A DNA stretch of 64,000 nucleotides. Origin: Hymenolepis diminuta. Its lineage: Eukaryota > Platyhelminthes > Cestoda > Cyclophyllidea > Hymenolepididae. A program made the translations under genes and the position numbers. The number at the start of each line of letters is the position of its first letter. Positions within the stretch are counted from its first letter, which is position 1. The notes beneath the pieces were generated by a model. That model worked only from the letters and a program-made list of their open reading frames with translations, was not told the origin of the DNA and ran no database searches. Shown in pieces: positions 13,401 through 28,433 of this stretch. The stretch spans positions 1,421,211-1,485,210 of the forward strand of contig CAADRB010000025.1 in NCBI GenBank assembly GCA_900708905.1, in the 5' to 3' direction.

Positions 13401-16400
13401 TGAATCCTGTTCTTATTTTAAGGCAAAAATTTGTTACAATGTTTCATTAAAGGAATGCAACTGAAATCGGTTAACAGAAGGTCCAACAAATGGTAAAGAG
13501 GAGGGGATCAAAAGATGCTGAGAGCAACATCAAGGTATCAAAGATTCATACTTCATTTCGTTTTTGAAGTCAGATTGTACAATATTTAACTAACGAGTAG
13601 TTCATGATTGTAGGTTTTGTTATTTCAGTCCTTTTTTTCCTCCAAAGGTCGAGAAAATGGAATGATCTTACAAGATATTAAGCAGGTTACATGACAAATG
13701 ATCCTGTGAAGAGTGTCAGTAAATTTCTGAATTTTATAGCAGTTCTGAATGAATGCATAGCATAGATATCCGCTAATCCCTTTGAAAAATTGTTCATTTC
13801 ACTTCAGCACAAAGCACTTATGGAGGAATAGTTGTTGAATAATGTTAATTACAATGGCTTTATCTTATCGAAATCCATCATTAGTACATTCAAGATAAAA
13901 AATCTTTAGGGGTTTAATAACATTAAATAAAATAAATGTCTCTAGCGTAGTAATTAAGTTTGATTTGCTGGAATGTTTTGGTTAGTGAATGGTATCTCCA
14001 TTAGCCCAAAAAAATAACAGTTGGGATACCGATGAGTCACTTCAACTCATCTGTCAAAAATGATTGACACTTTGCCTCCAGTGATTTGAGCTTCGATAAG
14101 AAAACAAGAGGTGACCCACTAACTGGGCATTGATGATGATAAGTATCTCAGACCATTTGCGTGCTCATGTGCAAATCGTTGAAATTGTTTTTTGTTTTGT
14201 CAGATTAATAGCAATAGGAAATATTATAAAGTTAAAAACAAATACGCCATAAATTTTTCTGCCTGAACTGAGTAGCTTAGAGGTAAAACTGCCGAATCCT
14301 ACGATCCAACTCCCCCATCCACCGCTTGTTCGATTAGTATTATATATACTGTCTTTAGGAATAAATAAAAATATTAATTTACGAAGTTTATCATTTACTA
14401 CCGAACTACCGTAGTGAATCGTGTGACAGATATTTTATGGTGGCCATTATCATGTGTACTGAATGGGCCGATGCTCCTTATGAAAGATATTTTAACCATT
14501 TTTAAACAACTTTCGACCCTTTATCATTTTAAAAGCCATTGAAACGGTGCTTATCGATTTAATTAAAATTATGCATTAAAAAGAAGACAATTTTCAGATA
14601 GGTTCGTTTCAGGACATAATTATTTACATTTTTGTTATTTTATGGTGGTTCACTTTGATCATAAACAAAAAAATTAAGAATTCATCAAATTTCGAGTGCT
14701 CATTTGTGGAAAATAAAATATTCTGATAAAAGTGAATTTTCTTGATTGAAATTCCTCCAATTTTTTCCATCTTAATACCACCAATCCTAGTAGGTGTTGT
14801 AACACTAGACTTCGACGTCATAACATCAGAAATGAATGTTAATAAACGAGAAATCCTTTCACCTTCATTTTGTGAGTAATTTGAAGATATAAACCATTAA
14901 TAAGTCGAAATGAATACCCGTTTCTTGGAGATTCAAATTCCTAAACAGGTAGGAGTTGTTGGGACATCGCCCATCGGAATGTCAATATTAGTTCTTGATT
15001 GATCTGGATCAAGATTAATTTACTCCAAAGGCGTTTTTTAAAAGAAGGCACAATTTTAACCCCATTTAAGGAATACTGATGGTTAAAATTAATAGTAAAA
15101 AAAGGTGGAAATATTCTCAATTTGGAGGTGAGAAATAAACTAGATTAATGATTGAAACTTCAAACTCCAAGGATCGCATTATCTTTATTAAGATCGAGGA
15201 CATTCAAGAAGATTGGAATACCAATCATAAAATCCTTCACTCAAATTTATTAAAATTAGTTATCAAAATACCGTTTTTTACCACGTTTTCTGTCAGTATT
15301 TATCTTTTCAATCTGTTTTAGTTTATGTATATCATGTTGACCTTTCAGAAATGGTTAATAGCAGTTATTTTCTAGCTCCCAAATAGTCGCCTGGCTTCCA
15401 GCACGGGGACACCATTTTACCTGGGGAATTTATCAACTATTCTTACTAATATCCAGTGTATACACAACGAAATAAGAAGATAAACTGAAGTTATGATATT
15501 TTTAATATCTTTTATGCTAAATGCATTGTGCAAATGCAAAAATGTAAAGAAAGGGAATCCTTGCAAATTATATCAAAAATCGATAATTGGGTATAAAAAA
15601 TATGAAATACGTCAAATCTATAATATTTATTTCAATTTAAACTGAAATTGAATAAGTTTTGATATGTTTATTTTAAAATCAGTTATTATTTAAGCGATTA
15701 TTTATTATAGTATACTTTAAAATATATTGTAGTAAGTCCGATGAACTACCTTGGATTCTCTGGTGGAAAAAGTTTGAATTCCTCCAGAAAGGTCCGTTGA
15801 GTACCTTCTCAAAAATGAACAACTTGAAATACTTTACTGCCCATTCATTTGTTTTTGGAGAATTTATTTTGGAATGCGTGATCTCAATACGGTGACCCAG
15901 CTGGAACTAAAAAGAGCCCTTTTAAAGGTCTTTTTAATGTAGTCCAGTGACAGAAAAATTATGACTTTTGACATAAGAACATTCTAGAAAAAAATATAAG
16001 ATGTCAATAAAATGTTTGCTTATAATTCATTAAATATAGCCCATGCAATATTAATGAACTGTAAGCATATTTATAGTGTGTGAAGTTTCCTTCTGATGCG
16101 AAATCAAGCTCCATAAATTGATAACTCGGTTCTCAAATCTATTTTCCAGTCTTAATGATAAAAATGCTCCAACCATTTTATTAGAATCCTGATTAGAATC
16201 TATGATGCTATTATCTTATGCCCTAACAGAATGGCATTCAAAGCATAGAACAGAAACGACCGAAAATATGAAACAAATAAAAAATATTTTCATGGTGAAA
16301 AAATTATCCATCGACAAAGCAAACCTCCGCTAATTCGATTTGTCCGATCTCGGTTTCTTGCTAATGTCAACTAACATCTCTATAGTAATTTGGTGCGCAT

Positions 16401-19400
16401 TTTCTACCCTTCAATCTTTGTTTTAGATTAGATTAGATTAATGAAAATTGATTCATGAAACTCCAACTTACGAAACTGCAGGAAATATAAACCTTCAATC
16501 CTGAGAACCAATATTAATACCTCCCATAAGGGGATCTTTTGCTACACCTTATCTGAGCGAAATGCGTCCAAACACTCAGTTCCTGATTACCTTTTAAACA
16601 AAGCGGCGTCAATTGCAAGTCAAATTATGCCGAAAGCTTTGTTTCCAGAACGAGGGTCCCTAGATTTCACAATTCGCTTCTATTTCCGAAAATGCAATCA
16701 TGAAGCTATATACTCCTTGTTTAGACCATATTCATGATTGGGCCATATAAATTATTTAATAAATATGTTCTTAATCTTCAATCATCTTAGATATTTCTTC
16801 CTCATATAATTCAATCTTTTTCATTTCTTTGAATAATCAGAAAAAGTCCGAGCGATGAAAGTACGTAAAGAAGGGAAGGATATGAAATATGGAAAGGTAA
16901 GGGCGTAGGCCAGAGGCAATCTCCCAACCCCATTGCCATTTCAGCGCTGTGACATTTAAGGGGCAGCCGGATGCAGGCTGAGGAGGAGGAGGACACTTTT
17001 TGGGGACTACCCACGTCGCTCTTTGAAACATTTTCTTGAATACTCTCCTTCACTCTCTTTTCTTTCTTTTTGTGGCCCCTTGTCAAGCAGGTCTATAGAT
17101 GTTAAAGTTCTTATCTCTCCAATATAAAAAAAAAGAGATTTTTTTGAAGTTGCGTATGCCGGGTTCAAATAGGCAACTCCCTAATTCAGTAAAAATTAAA
17201 GAAAATTTTTCTGTGGTTACAAGATATATCACTTAGGAAATAACCATTAGTTTCACAGGGCCAATAATTGCATTTATTAAACCTGTTGTATGAACACCGT
17301 TCACTGGTTTATCGATTTGTTCCAGATGCATACCTACCGCATACGAGCCTTCAATCATTGTCACCTGTGAATCATCTTTTTGCCTTAATTTACTTCCCGA
17401 GTCCTCCAAGTTATTGTGCCTACATACACTGACCTTATTTCGTACATCAATGCCACATTTTCAGCGTAACCTAGCGCCTTTTCTTTCCCTCAAAACACCA
17501 GTATCTAGCCAGCTTTTGTAATGAATTTCATAAAGGTATGGAATGATGTCAACCAAATAAAATTTCTCCTGAATACATTGGTGACTTCCTTGACACCTCT
17601 ATGGCATCTCTAATATTTTAGTTAATCGTCAAGTAATGATCAGCAAAGAATAAGAGAGTACATGTGAATGAACAAATTTATTTCTTCTAGTTAATAGATT
17701 TGAATAAATCAACTTGTCGGCATATAATGGAAAGATGAAGGGTGAAATGACTTGCTTTTCGTACAGAAATTAATAAAAATAGAACATATGTTAAAATATA
17801 ATTTGTGGAAAAATGGTATAAAGAAGTTTTCTGATATAAAATAATTATATCTATTTTATATCTCCTTTTATTTCTATAAAAGGAGAAAGATTACTATTAG
17901 TTGGAATGTAAACAAAATGGGCCTTTGCCTACTTAAGGGGCAGCTTTACATACCGTAAAAGTTGATTTATCATATCGGAAAGTTAAAGAAGGTTAAGAAG
18001 TTCCATAAATTAAAAAAATATTATACATTTACAAATATAATATTATAATTTACAAAAGCACATCAATTTCAATCATATTGGACTTAGAAGGGATTTAATA
18101 AGACGAAGCCCTTTAATTTAGGCTCAGGAAACCCTAATGTGGTATTCTTAGTGTATTGATTATTCGTTCGACCAATCACAATATATCCACTCTTCTAAAA
18201 CCAATCACAATGGTATATCCAGCTTTCCATTAGGAAATTTATACAACTCTTAATCTTTAATAAGTGTTTGAATTCTATTTACTCTGAGGTTATTGTTTTA
18301 TTTACATCCTTTAAAGGGAACTTATATAATATCATATGCAAATTTTTATGGAATCTACATTGACAAGTAAAATTTGTTTTGTTTTTCCATTATTCGGAAA
18401 CACAATTTAAATCGGGTCGGGAAGGCTTAATTAGCGACAAAATAGAGTTCCATTTTACTTCAGGTCTAACAGATTTCCACCTCTACACCCTTCTTTGGCA
18501 TATTTTGTTGTTACAGATGTTTAGATGTTTTCTCATCATAAAAAATTGGATACTTTCTTCTTTCTAGAATTTCCGAACTTAAAATTGGTGTTTTTTTGTT
18601 GAAAAAACACGTGTTTGACTGTTCATCATCGGACCGCTGTTATCCACAAAAATTGTTATTTCATCTGCCTTAAAATACAACATACATTAATAGTGTATGT
18701 CAGAAAAATATGCATTTCCAAGGTTGCCCTCTTTATATGTCACCATGGAGCAGTATTCCCAATTTCCGGAGTGAAACGTTAGTTTATTCAACATTGCGAA
18801 AGTGATCGACTATGTATTTTCCTTCAAATTTTCGCGTCTCTATCGTAGAAAAATATGTTGACATGGAGGCCTCGAGACAAAATAGTGGAACGGACTTTTT
18901 TCCTCTTTTAAATTTTGTTTTTTCTAGACAGGGATTTCTAAGCGCAAATTTCGCTCATTTTCTACCTTACTTTTATTTTTTTCACTAATTAGATTAAATA
19001 AAATTACTTCTTAGTTCAAAAAAAGAAATAAAATAAAAAATTAACAGAAATTTCATATTATTTAAAAAGATCCCTTTGGCTATACGTTGAAAAAGCACCA
19101 GAATTTTAATGACTATTTAAATAAATTTTTTATTGCAATTTAGTGTAGTTTAAAACACTTTCAAATAATTGGTGGAATGTCATTTTACTTTTCCATCACC
19201 TGCCAAAGATTCTAATTTGTAATGATTTTATTTAAGTGATAGATTTGTTTAGACTGAACTCCTGACAGGAACGCTTAAACGATTGTGATTAGTTTTATTA
19301 AAGCTTTGAATCGATTTATTTAAATTATGAGTAATCAAAGAGTAAATCGCAAAATAATGGCTTTTTTAATATTATTTTTTTGAGAAAGTAATGAATTTAC

Positions 19401-22400
19401 ATTTTTGAAATGAAAAAGCATTTAAACACAGGGGAGAAGGGGGTGAGAATGGGATTGAAGATAATGGATTCAAGTGAAATAAGTATGGCTTATTAGTCGA
19501 TTGTTAGGACTAGAAAATAGGTTGGACATTATGCTCTTTGTATTAAAGATCAGGCGTTTTACTGAACTTCGAAAACCCCTTTAAAAAATTTTCAGCAAAT
19601 ATGAACATCGCTGACAAATAACTCATCGAAATTTCACATCACTAAATTGGTATTGCTGCTCTCTTCTAATTTCCTTATGTTCATTAGGTGCTGTCAAATT
19701 ATAATGGATCAATAATTGGCTCATTGAAAAATTAAAAATATATTATACAAGATGTACTTTTGCGTCAAAAATGATTTACATAGCACCTCCTTCTCTAATT
19801 AATCAGTAACACGTTGTATTAAATATTTCTGTATTACTTTTAGACCTATTCAGAATATAAAATGACTTTGTTCTTTGTAATAGAGTCTATAAATTCATTA
19901 CTGATAACAATTTTGAATTTTCAGAAATCAGAGTAGGTTACCAGTATTTCACTTTTATGCTATTTATTAATAAGTCGAATTATTCAAAGGTCGTGTCAAT
20001 ATACGAGTGGGACAAGTGGGGTGCATAGGTCTCAAATTCGAGTGCACTAAAGTTGGAAGTCTGCGATTATCTTTCCGCACTTTGACATTCACTTCCAGTT
20101 TTGAGTTGAAAATTTTGATTTCCAAGGTTATATTCATAAATATTTTTTTTCCTTTCAATTCATAAAACAAACACGCAGAGTATTAGAAAAATTGTTGCAT
20201 TGCCAATTTCTTCTGTTTTTCCTTAATCTCAAGATTAAAAGCAAATAAGTTGGACGCCATTTCAGATAATATTGTGTTAAAAAATGTCGATCTCTTAAAT
20301 GTTATCGCTAAGTTTGACGCTTTTAGGAAGAAGACTGATATAAATAAATACGAAATGCCTCCTGCAAAAATAGGTCGAATGAACATGTCACTATCAAATG
20401 GTCATTTAGATTGGAAGTACTTCGATGCCTAAAACATTTCAAATTGTCAAATATAGCATAGAAAGACCATTTTGTTTTGATCGTTTTTTATCCAGGCCAC
20501 TGGTCGACTGGTTAGAGATAAACAAAATTTTTTTGCTATTATATGTTAAATATTTTCAGTAGCAACATCTCTGATTACTTTCGTAGACTTAATGGAGACA
20601 ATTTAACAAAGTTTAACCTGGAGGTCAATAATAAACAAATATTCGAATGAAATATTAATATTCTCAGAAATAATATATTTCTAATTAAATAAATTTCAAA
20701 GTTGTATTGACCGACTGTTGGAGGTAGTTATTTTTTATCTAGATGTGTTCCAAATGTCATGTTAAAGAATTTTTACTTGAAGAATTAATTTCAAATGGAA
20801 ATATCTTCGAAATTTTCTTTTTTATGAAAGTATTTAAACGACTTCTAATAACTTTGTGGTTTATTTCACACAATTAACACATGGAACTCATTAATCCATG
20901 ATCTGACCCCGCGAAAAACTGCAGTATCATTTCAAATTTATATTGGATTAAAAATCAATCTTGATTTAAAAACGCTGCTTATTTGTAACTGAAATGATCT
21001 CGTTTAAGACATTACATGATTTATTTAGCAGAGAAATCTGGACTGAAGGAAGCTACTTAACTCAAGCCGGAAATTGAACAAGTGAGAAGTTGCGAATTGA
21101 ATTAATTCGCTCTTAATTAAATAAACATTTTCGGGTCTCCTGACAGCGTTCATCCGGATTATATAAAATATTATGTCTCCTATTCTCCCTTTAAACTGTC
21201 TAATTTACTTTTAAGCGCTACTTTCCTATTTTAAATAAAATATTATTAATATTTATTAATATTTTATTATCAGAGGGGGTCAAACTTGTATTTCTGGTTG
21301 GAGCACTACTTGAAATAACTAAAACAACTATAATGCTTTATCATTTTTTTGCCAAAAATAAAACGATTTCAATTTAATTTTGAGTGCTTCTTTGCATTTC
21401 TTACAGACAACTCACCAATCTAGACAAAAAATTTCATTTTTAAATTTAACGGTACATTTTGAATGTATTTAATGATACTAACTGTCAGCTCAAATTACTT
21501 CTTGTAAGTCACTTATGAGATGACATTGGCAGATATTAAACTTACTGTCGAAATAAATCATTCACTCGCAATTAAGTGAGATTGAATTCCCTTAAATTGC
21601 CAAAACAAAGCAAATTCGATGACTATATAATATTCCACTTGACGTATTTCGAAGATAAGATTTTAAATAAAATGTCGAGCTTTTTATTTCAGAGATATTT
21701 CGATGATCAAGTTATGTCATTTAACTCAGTATAATTCAGTAGTCTAATATATAATTACAATCATTTTACTAATTAAAGAGTAATCAGGTAATCTTATCAG
21801 CAACCGATTGTAAAATGGAGCCCACTATGGAAGTCTCACCTCTCGAGCATCTACAACATTCGACCGAATTTTAGGACTCAAATCTGTCTGGCCTCAGTTA
21901 CTCGCGTCCGAGTCAAAAATGTCCAGATTTGATTTGATTATCCTCGTTACTATGCCTTTGACGGAGGCTAATTACGTCTTTTTTATGGGAATAAGAACAG
22001 AATATGGACTACAACTAGGTTGAAATGACTTCGATTAGCTTATCATTTAGGTAGAAATTCTATTTACATTTCACAGCCTCCAGGCGCTTTAACAGAAACG
22101 AGACAAAAATTAACGGGTAGATATTTTGTCAGTAGAATATACCACAACGTGTACATTCTCCTGTACAACATGTGTCAAGACCGTTTAGAATTACACTTGC
22201 TGAAGTAAAAGAGATTATTTGGTTTAATTATTTATTTAAGAAATAAACTAATTTCCTCTAGTATATCTGGCTTTATAAGAGGAATAATTTATTTTTACAT
22301 AAAAAATAACTTTATTGCAAATAAACACAAACACTGCATTTCCTATCACGGTAAGGACTACTTCAATTATCACTTCTTCTAATATCATCCTAATTGTGGA

Positions 22401-22654
22401 AATGTTAAGCCTGAGATCACATTTTCTTTCAGAGATACTTGTAATGTCCTTAGTTCTTATCCAACTTACACATTAATTCTGCTGGGTGCTCTTTCTTCCG
22501 AATATTGAGCGTTCCGTGGCACTTCTCATGATTTAAATTTCTATCTTTAAGCCGTGGGGTTCACAACGCTAACAAGGCTGATTGGATCACGTGCGCTAGA
22601 ACTTTACCGGAAGTGCGGAGATGTAATCGGTCGCGTTGAGAACAAACGCGGACG
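10410..22654. other. long stretch without recognised genes
   Basis: No exon with family motifs or convincing splice structure was seen on either strand. Open frames here are short and AT-driven. The only clear local features are a (GT)n microsatellite near 12155, a short GATTA run near 16427-16441 and AT-rich palindromic stretches near 21231-21270. Confidence 0.45.
12155..12174. repeat. (GT)n microsatellite
   Basis: An uninterrupted run of GT dinucleotides (about ten units) preceded by an imperfect gtatgtat segment. It lies in AT-rich DNA with no gene nearby. Confidence 0.95.
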
Positions 22655-22928
22655 TGTGTGCAGAGACCTCCTCAACCGATCAGCAATCAAGATCCCTGCA
22701 GCCCAGCATGGTTTTGTATTTAATGACTAAGCTTTTGACTCACAAAAACAACGAAGTGGTCAGTAAACCCTCTCTACTCAGCATCTTTCTTGTTCTTACC
22801 ACTTTGGGCAGAGCTTAGCTAATTTGAGAGTGAATTGATAATAGAGGACTCTGCTAGAGGCTGTTCGGACTGCTTAGAAGGATTACTTAGGTGTAGGAAA
22901 AAGACTTATTGGTGTAACACCCGCTACA
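22655..22928 (+). mobile_element. solo-LTR-like dispersed repeat, copy 1
   Basis: This stretch aligns over nearly its whole length with 51248-51559. The shared order is a start like tgtgtgcagagacctcctc, a 'cagcaatcaa..atccct.cagcc' block, a 'tttgtatttaa' TATA-like block, a 'tctctactcagcatctttct' block and an end in 'gctaca'. The TG...CA ends and an internal TATA-like box suggest the long terminal repeat of a retrotransposon. This copy is shorter than copy 2 by roughly 40 bp in the middle and has lost the AATAAA seen there. No flanking pol gene and no clean target-site duplication were seen, so a solo LTR or a short non-autonomous element is likely. Confidence 0.6.
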
Positions 22929-25900
22929 AAGCTGTTTATCACATTTTCCTTGTTATCCAAATCTTAAATTTTATTATTAAAGCTCTTTGATTTCTCTTAA
23001 TATAAATATTCTGCTACCACCCCTTTCTCTTTTCTTTATACAGGTTACAGTGACGGTGGGCTAATAAGTTCCCCCTCTTCGAAATAGATATCTCCTTAGC
23101 AAAATCAGAATATGTCCTAAGCTACCAAAACGTGTAATTAGATTCATGCAAAACTATGCATTGTGTTTTATGTTGATTTTTTTCAAAAGCTAAGTATCAA
23201 TTTTACCATGAGTGAAACAAACCTTCTAACTTAGACACACAGGCATCAGTGATGGATCATTTGCAATATTCAAGCCTCTCATATCTTTCAGGACTACTGA
23301 GTCTGGAAGTTTGAAAAGAGGGCAAAAATTTAGAAGAAAATAAAGCTCACTGGATATTAGACTATGATAGAGAATAAAGTTAATGTATAAGTGGAGAACC
23401 TAACTGAGCAATCTAATCCCTCCGTGCCGATAATTTTGAATTAACAATAAATAATGAGCAGTGATAGCTTAAACTTTAAAACAGAGTTAATCCCGGTTGA
23501 AGTAAACACTGATTTAATGGAGACATATTTATGAACTCTAGAATTTACTAATTAACTTTCATAGATAAAACACAAGATTGAAACGCTTTCCTTGTTATGT
23601 AAGCATTTGCCTGATAATGTAAACTTACTGTACTTTGTCGAACGACGGTGGAGTTACCATTTCATTTACACAATTATATCAAAATATTCCGATTAATAAA
23701 CATCTTTAATTAAATTGACTATAAGGTTAAATTACATGACTGAGGGTAGTGGAAAATGGACGAATGAGGGATAGAAACAATTAAGGAGTTGAAACCAAAT
23801 TGAAAAAAGCAAAGAGTCTTACTTTAGCTAAATTTCGGATTCAGGTTGCAGAGTATATGTTGATGATTAACTGGGTACTTCGCACTCCAAGATTCAACTT
23901 TCACGGTTTGACCTCTAGATGCTTAAATAAATGCATGGCCGTGGTACCCAGTGATCAGTGATTGATCGACCAATTTGGAAAGTCGATAATGCCATTTCAA
24001 GATGTGCTTTTCTTCTAATATTCGAGATGCCAGCTTACATAATTTTGACATAGCATATCATATTTATTCACCATGATACAAATAAGGCTGTGTTCCTATT
24101 ATGTTTGTGATGTTTTGCATAACTACGGACAATTTTAACAATTGTTTTCACTTCAAATGTCAAGTTTCATTAAAATGATGAATGAAATTACAATAAATCA
24201 TGGCTTAAAGTGATCCTTTTCTGGATGATAAATTGCACTTTGTAATTTAATGATTAGATTACTTCCATTACACTTCTTCATTCATGCTTTTAGGGGAATT
24301 CACCCCCTTCCACAACTTAAGGGGTTTCTTCTATCAACTGAATTTACACTTACAAGATAACAAATTCTTTTTAGTGTCTTTTCAAAAATGTGCACATCTT
24401 CATGCCAGATTACACCTTGGTAAAATGATGGCTAATTAATTTTAAACATGGAATTATTACAACGCCTTATTAAGGTTACAAGAAATGGGTAAAGTCGTAT
24501 GTCATTGTCTACTTCCTAAAGCTCTTAAACGCATTTTAATTATGGTAAGTTGTTTTTGGGTAAAATCACCTGCTTTTTTCATATTATCAACCCGATTTAG
24601 TTCTATTAAACATTGATGACATCGCAAATCGTAACCAATGGATAAAATTGTACATAAGTAGACTCTATACACATTTAAAACTTTGATTTGTATGTTTTTA
24701 AATATAATTTTACGATAGATTACCAATAGATCCACATTTTTCGATTTTCTTAACAAAATGTATCAACCTTACTTCGCTAAATGTGCCAGAAAGGAAATCT
24801 GAAACTGATTCCGCAAAATGAATACTATCCTTTCTAAATGCCTGAAAATCCGCCATTTAAGAGGTTACCAAAACTCTCATTTGGTCTTTCACTATGAACT
24901 GTTTCGGGTTATCGTATTGTTTTTTTAAGAAGAATGAATCACCATTCGTTTCCAGAATTTTATCTAAGTCATTACTAATCCCTAAGACCTAACTTATCTC
25001 GTCCTCACAATGACATTTAATTCTGCGGTAACCTCAAGTTACTGTAGCGACATCCTCCAGTGGTTTATTTTAATTAGCGGAAATAGTTAATTAAGTAGAC
25101 TTGAAATGAGTGTCACTTAACCTCAATTTCACCATAGCTATGTCTGTTTTCTTTGAAAAAATACAAAAACCACTTTTATACAAAACCTACCTACCAACCA
25201 AATAGTTATCGATTCTCGCGCTTCTTCTCTCTCATTCGTTCTCCCACTCTCATCACTCACTATCTTTCTGTCTCGATTCTTCATCGCGGTTAGCTCAATG
25301 CAAAACCACTCAACACACCTTTTGCGTTCTACTTTCAAATTGTCGATTGTTGTTGGTAACTGTCAGATCTAGTGGCTTCTCCTGCCAATCCTGTGAGAAC
25401 TCACTCTTTTGATCAACAATGGCTTCTACCCCTACAAAACTATAGCTTATTTATTTCTAAATATCCAAAGCTGGTAATTGCTCAGTTTTTGCAAGTAGAC
25501 TATCTCTACTCGATTCTCCTCTCTTGTTGTTCTCCAGGCTTTCTGAAATTGAAAAAAATTAACTATAACTTTCCTCCGTCATGTGAACTTAATCAAAAAT
25601 CTTAAAAAAATTAAAAAAAACTGTTTCAGATATTTCAGTCAGAAATAGCGATAGTTAGTTAGAAACAGACAAATTTTATGCAAACATGACCTTCAGATAA
25701 TTCAAACAAAAGGGATAAATTGCATAATGTAATTACTCATGAGAAATTAACACACTTAAATAACTTTTTTCCCCGTGGAAAGTATTTAATATGTTTCTGC
25801 AATTACCATTTTTTTCTGCCTTTACTTTTTAGATCTCTCACTACTGTCAATTTGACGAATGAATAGCTGACTTGCTCAGCAAATCACAAACGTTAATCTG

Positions 25901-28433
25901 TTTAAAATTAGAGATAAACAAGTTAAATAATCCTTGAACCTTAATCCTCATCATCTTTTGGACAGTTCATGTTATTCTGAAGTAAACGTACTTAAACACT
26001 ATTAAGGGCGTCTAGTCTGGCCTTTTCGCAGTCTTAGTGTGCGGTGCGCGTCGGTTATGAATTGTTCCACGCTACCCAACATGGCTCTTTCGGCTAATTC
26101 TTGAGACTTGGCTTTTTGTCAGTTGTTTATGGTTAATTGTGCTTGACTTTACTGGCAAAGCGATGTTTGTGTTGGACGGATCTTGCGTATCCAAATGAGA
26201 CTTGAAATTCGTGGTCGTTTCTTTTTTATTAACATTTAATGCTGTTGGTGGTCTTCTGGCACTCTCTTGAGGTTTCAGAAATTGAATACTTTGTTAATTT
26301 AGATGAAGGGCAGATGAATCAGCCTAACATTGTAATGTAAAATATTGATGAAGACGTGCTCCTACAAGGGCCATCCCCAGAAGAACAAATTAACTAAAGA
26401 AACTTTCACGTAGGTAGGGAAGATTGAAATTTTGTGATTTCAATGATTCATTCCAATTTAGAACTTATTTCTCGCTAATGTAGAATTGACGTTTCAAAAT
26501 TTAAGTAATATACTTACTTTGTTAGCGAAAAGGAGAGAATGGGAATAAGGCAAATATATATACATATATGATAATTTCTAATAATAAAGGTTTTGCGTTG
26601 CATAAAATTTGACAATTTAATGGTTTCTTGTTGATTTCTAACGAAGAAATTGACGAAATTGTACCCTAGAGTTAACTCTAGTGATTACAACAAGACAATA
26701 AATGAATTGGGGTGGCCCGGCTGATCAACAAGCTCTGAATATAATCTCACCTATGCATCTGGGAGTCAGTTTATGAAATTTGAATAGTAGGATATTGCAA
26801 AGGGAGTTGGGATCCCTATGAGAGCGCTGTCAATGCTCACGTAATTCCGATAAAGTAAGACTTTTGGTGCTCCTACCGGGCCCTTCTGTATTTCATACCT
26901 TAGTAAACTCATCGACTACTCTCTTTATTTAGCTGCATTCTCTCGTTTAAATAATATTTTTGCGCCACCATGGGCAGTAATAACAGTAATTTCTTGTCTC
27001 ATCTACTTGCTTATAGCTGTAAGAGGACACAGATAAATCAAGGAGACGTAGCTAACCACTTAATTAAATCAATAAGTTATAACTATCCAAAACAAGAACT
27101 CACAAAGGAACCAGAGGATTGGGCTATAAAAACGTAATTTTAACCATTAGCTATGCGGATTAAGTGAAAGGAGAACATAAAGAAGACGGCAATTATGTAT
27201 TGATTAAGCAAAAATTGTCACTAACCGGGAGAAGCATGCTCAAAATACAGGCGATATAAAGCACAGAAGAAATTTGTAAACGTCTTCAGGGCAGAGGAAC
27301 GAGTTATACGTATAACGGCGAAAAGTGGTAAAAATCGGCATACAATCACTTCAAATCTGTGCATTCTACTTCATTTTTTTCTCATTAACTGGTAAATATA
27401 ACTTGAAAAGTCCTTATCATTACCTACTGGATACCGTTTGACTAACAGTCTTGAACATTAATTATAAGAGACTATAGTTCTCATGAATTTCCATGCACGT
27501 TCACAATAAACAAATAGATCATTTCAACAAGGGAGGTGTTTATATATCTGACTAGTTATGTCTCTCAGCTTCGGACAGACCACAGCCATCGTGTGAGGTC
27601 CACCTTCAATCATAATTTTCAATGATTACACTTGACTTCATCTATCTTTACCATATCGCCCATACGTAAACAGTATTTCGAATGGACGCTTTGAATGGCA
27701 GACAACAAACAAAAACCAAACAGATATTTGAAACATTTGCGGCAATATAAATTAATTAAATAATTAATGAATATTTAACATTTTTTCAAATCCACTGTTA
27801 ATTGAAATATAGTCATTGATTTGTCATTTGATCTGTTTATTTCAGCAATTTCTTTTGACTTTGCCTTTCAAGCAAAACATCCAAAATACTAACATTGCAG
27901 AAGCATCTAAACATAAAGAATGGTAGATTTATCTAAATTAACATTTGAGTCAGAGAAAGCGAAAATTATGCCATTGACAAACTTAACTGAGTCTGAAATC
28001 TGCCTGATGTTTAAAAATTCCAACATTAGAAACTACTTCTCGAGTTTCTGAGTGGTAGATCATGTCAAAAACGTTCAGCGCTGATAGACTGGACACCAAA
28101 GTTGGTCAAGTTATCTTAGTACAAATATCCAGTATTAATACAGTGCTCGCATATCATGAACGAATAAAAATGTTCAAGTCTTTACCGTGAACTGTTATCT
28201 ATTGGAAAGCGGTGAATTGGACGTAGAGCAAATCCGCATTTTCATCTTATGTTCCTCCATTTTAATATTCATGGGTCAATCACCGGTACTGATTTAAAGA
28301 TCCATAAATATTAGATCAGCTTTAGTCAAATTTTGATCAATTTGATGTTGTTGGATAAAATGATTAATCTTATTGTTAATTATTACAATAATTTCTTCCA
28401 AGATTCAATTTATTTTCTCTCAAGTCAAATTTA
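22929..28433. other. stretch without recognised genes
   Basis: No supported exon. Slightly GC-richer islets occur at about 25200-25420 (pyrimidine-rich on the plus strand) and 26010-26280. They could be 5' ends of transcripts or old repeats, but nothing in them identifies a gene. A minus-strand frame at 24502-24756 ends in a basic, helix-like tail (KKAGDFTQKQLTIIKMRLRA) but matches no family I know. Confidence 0.4.
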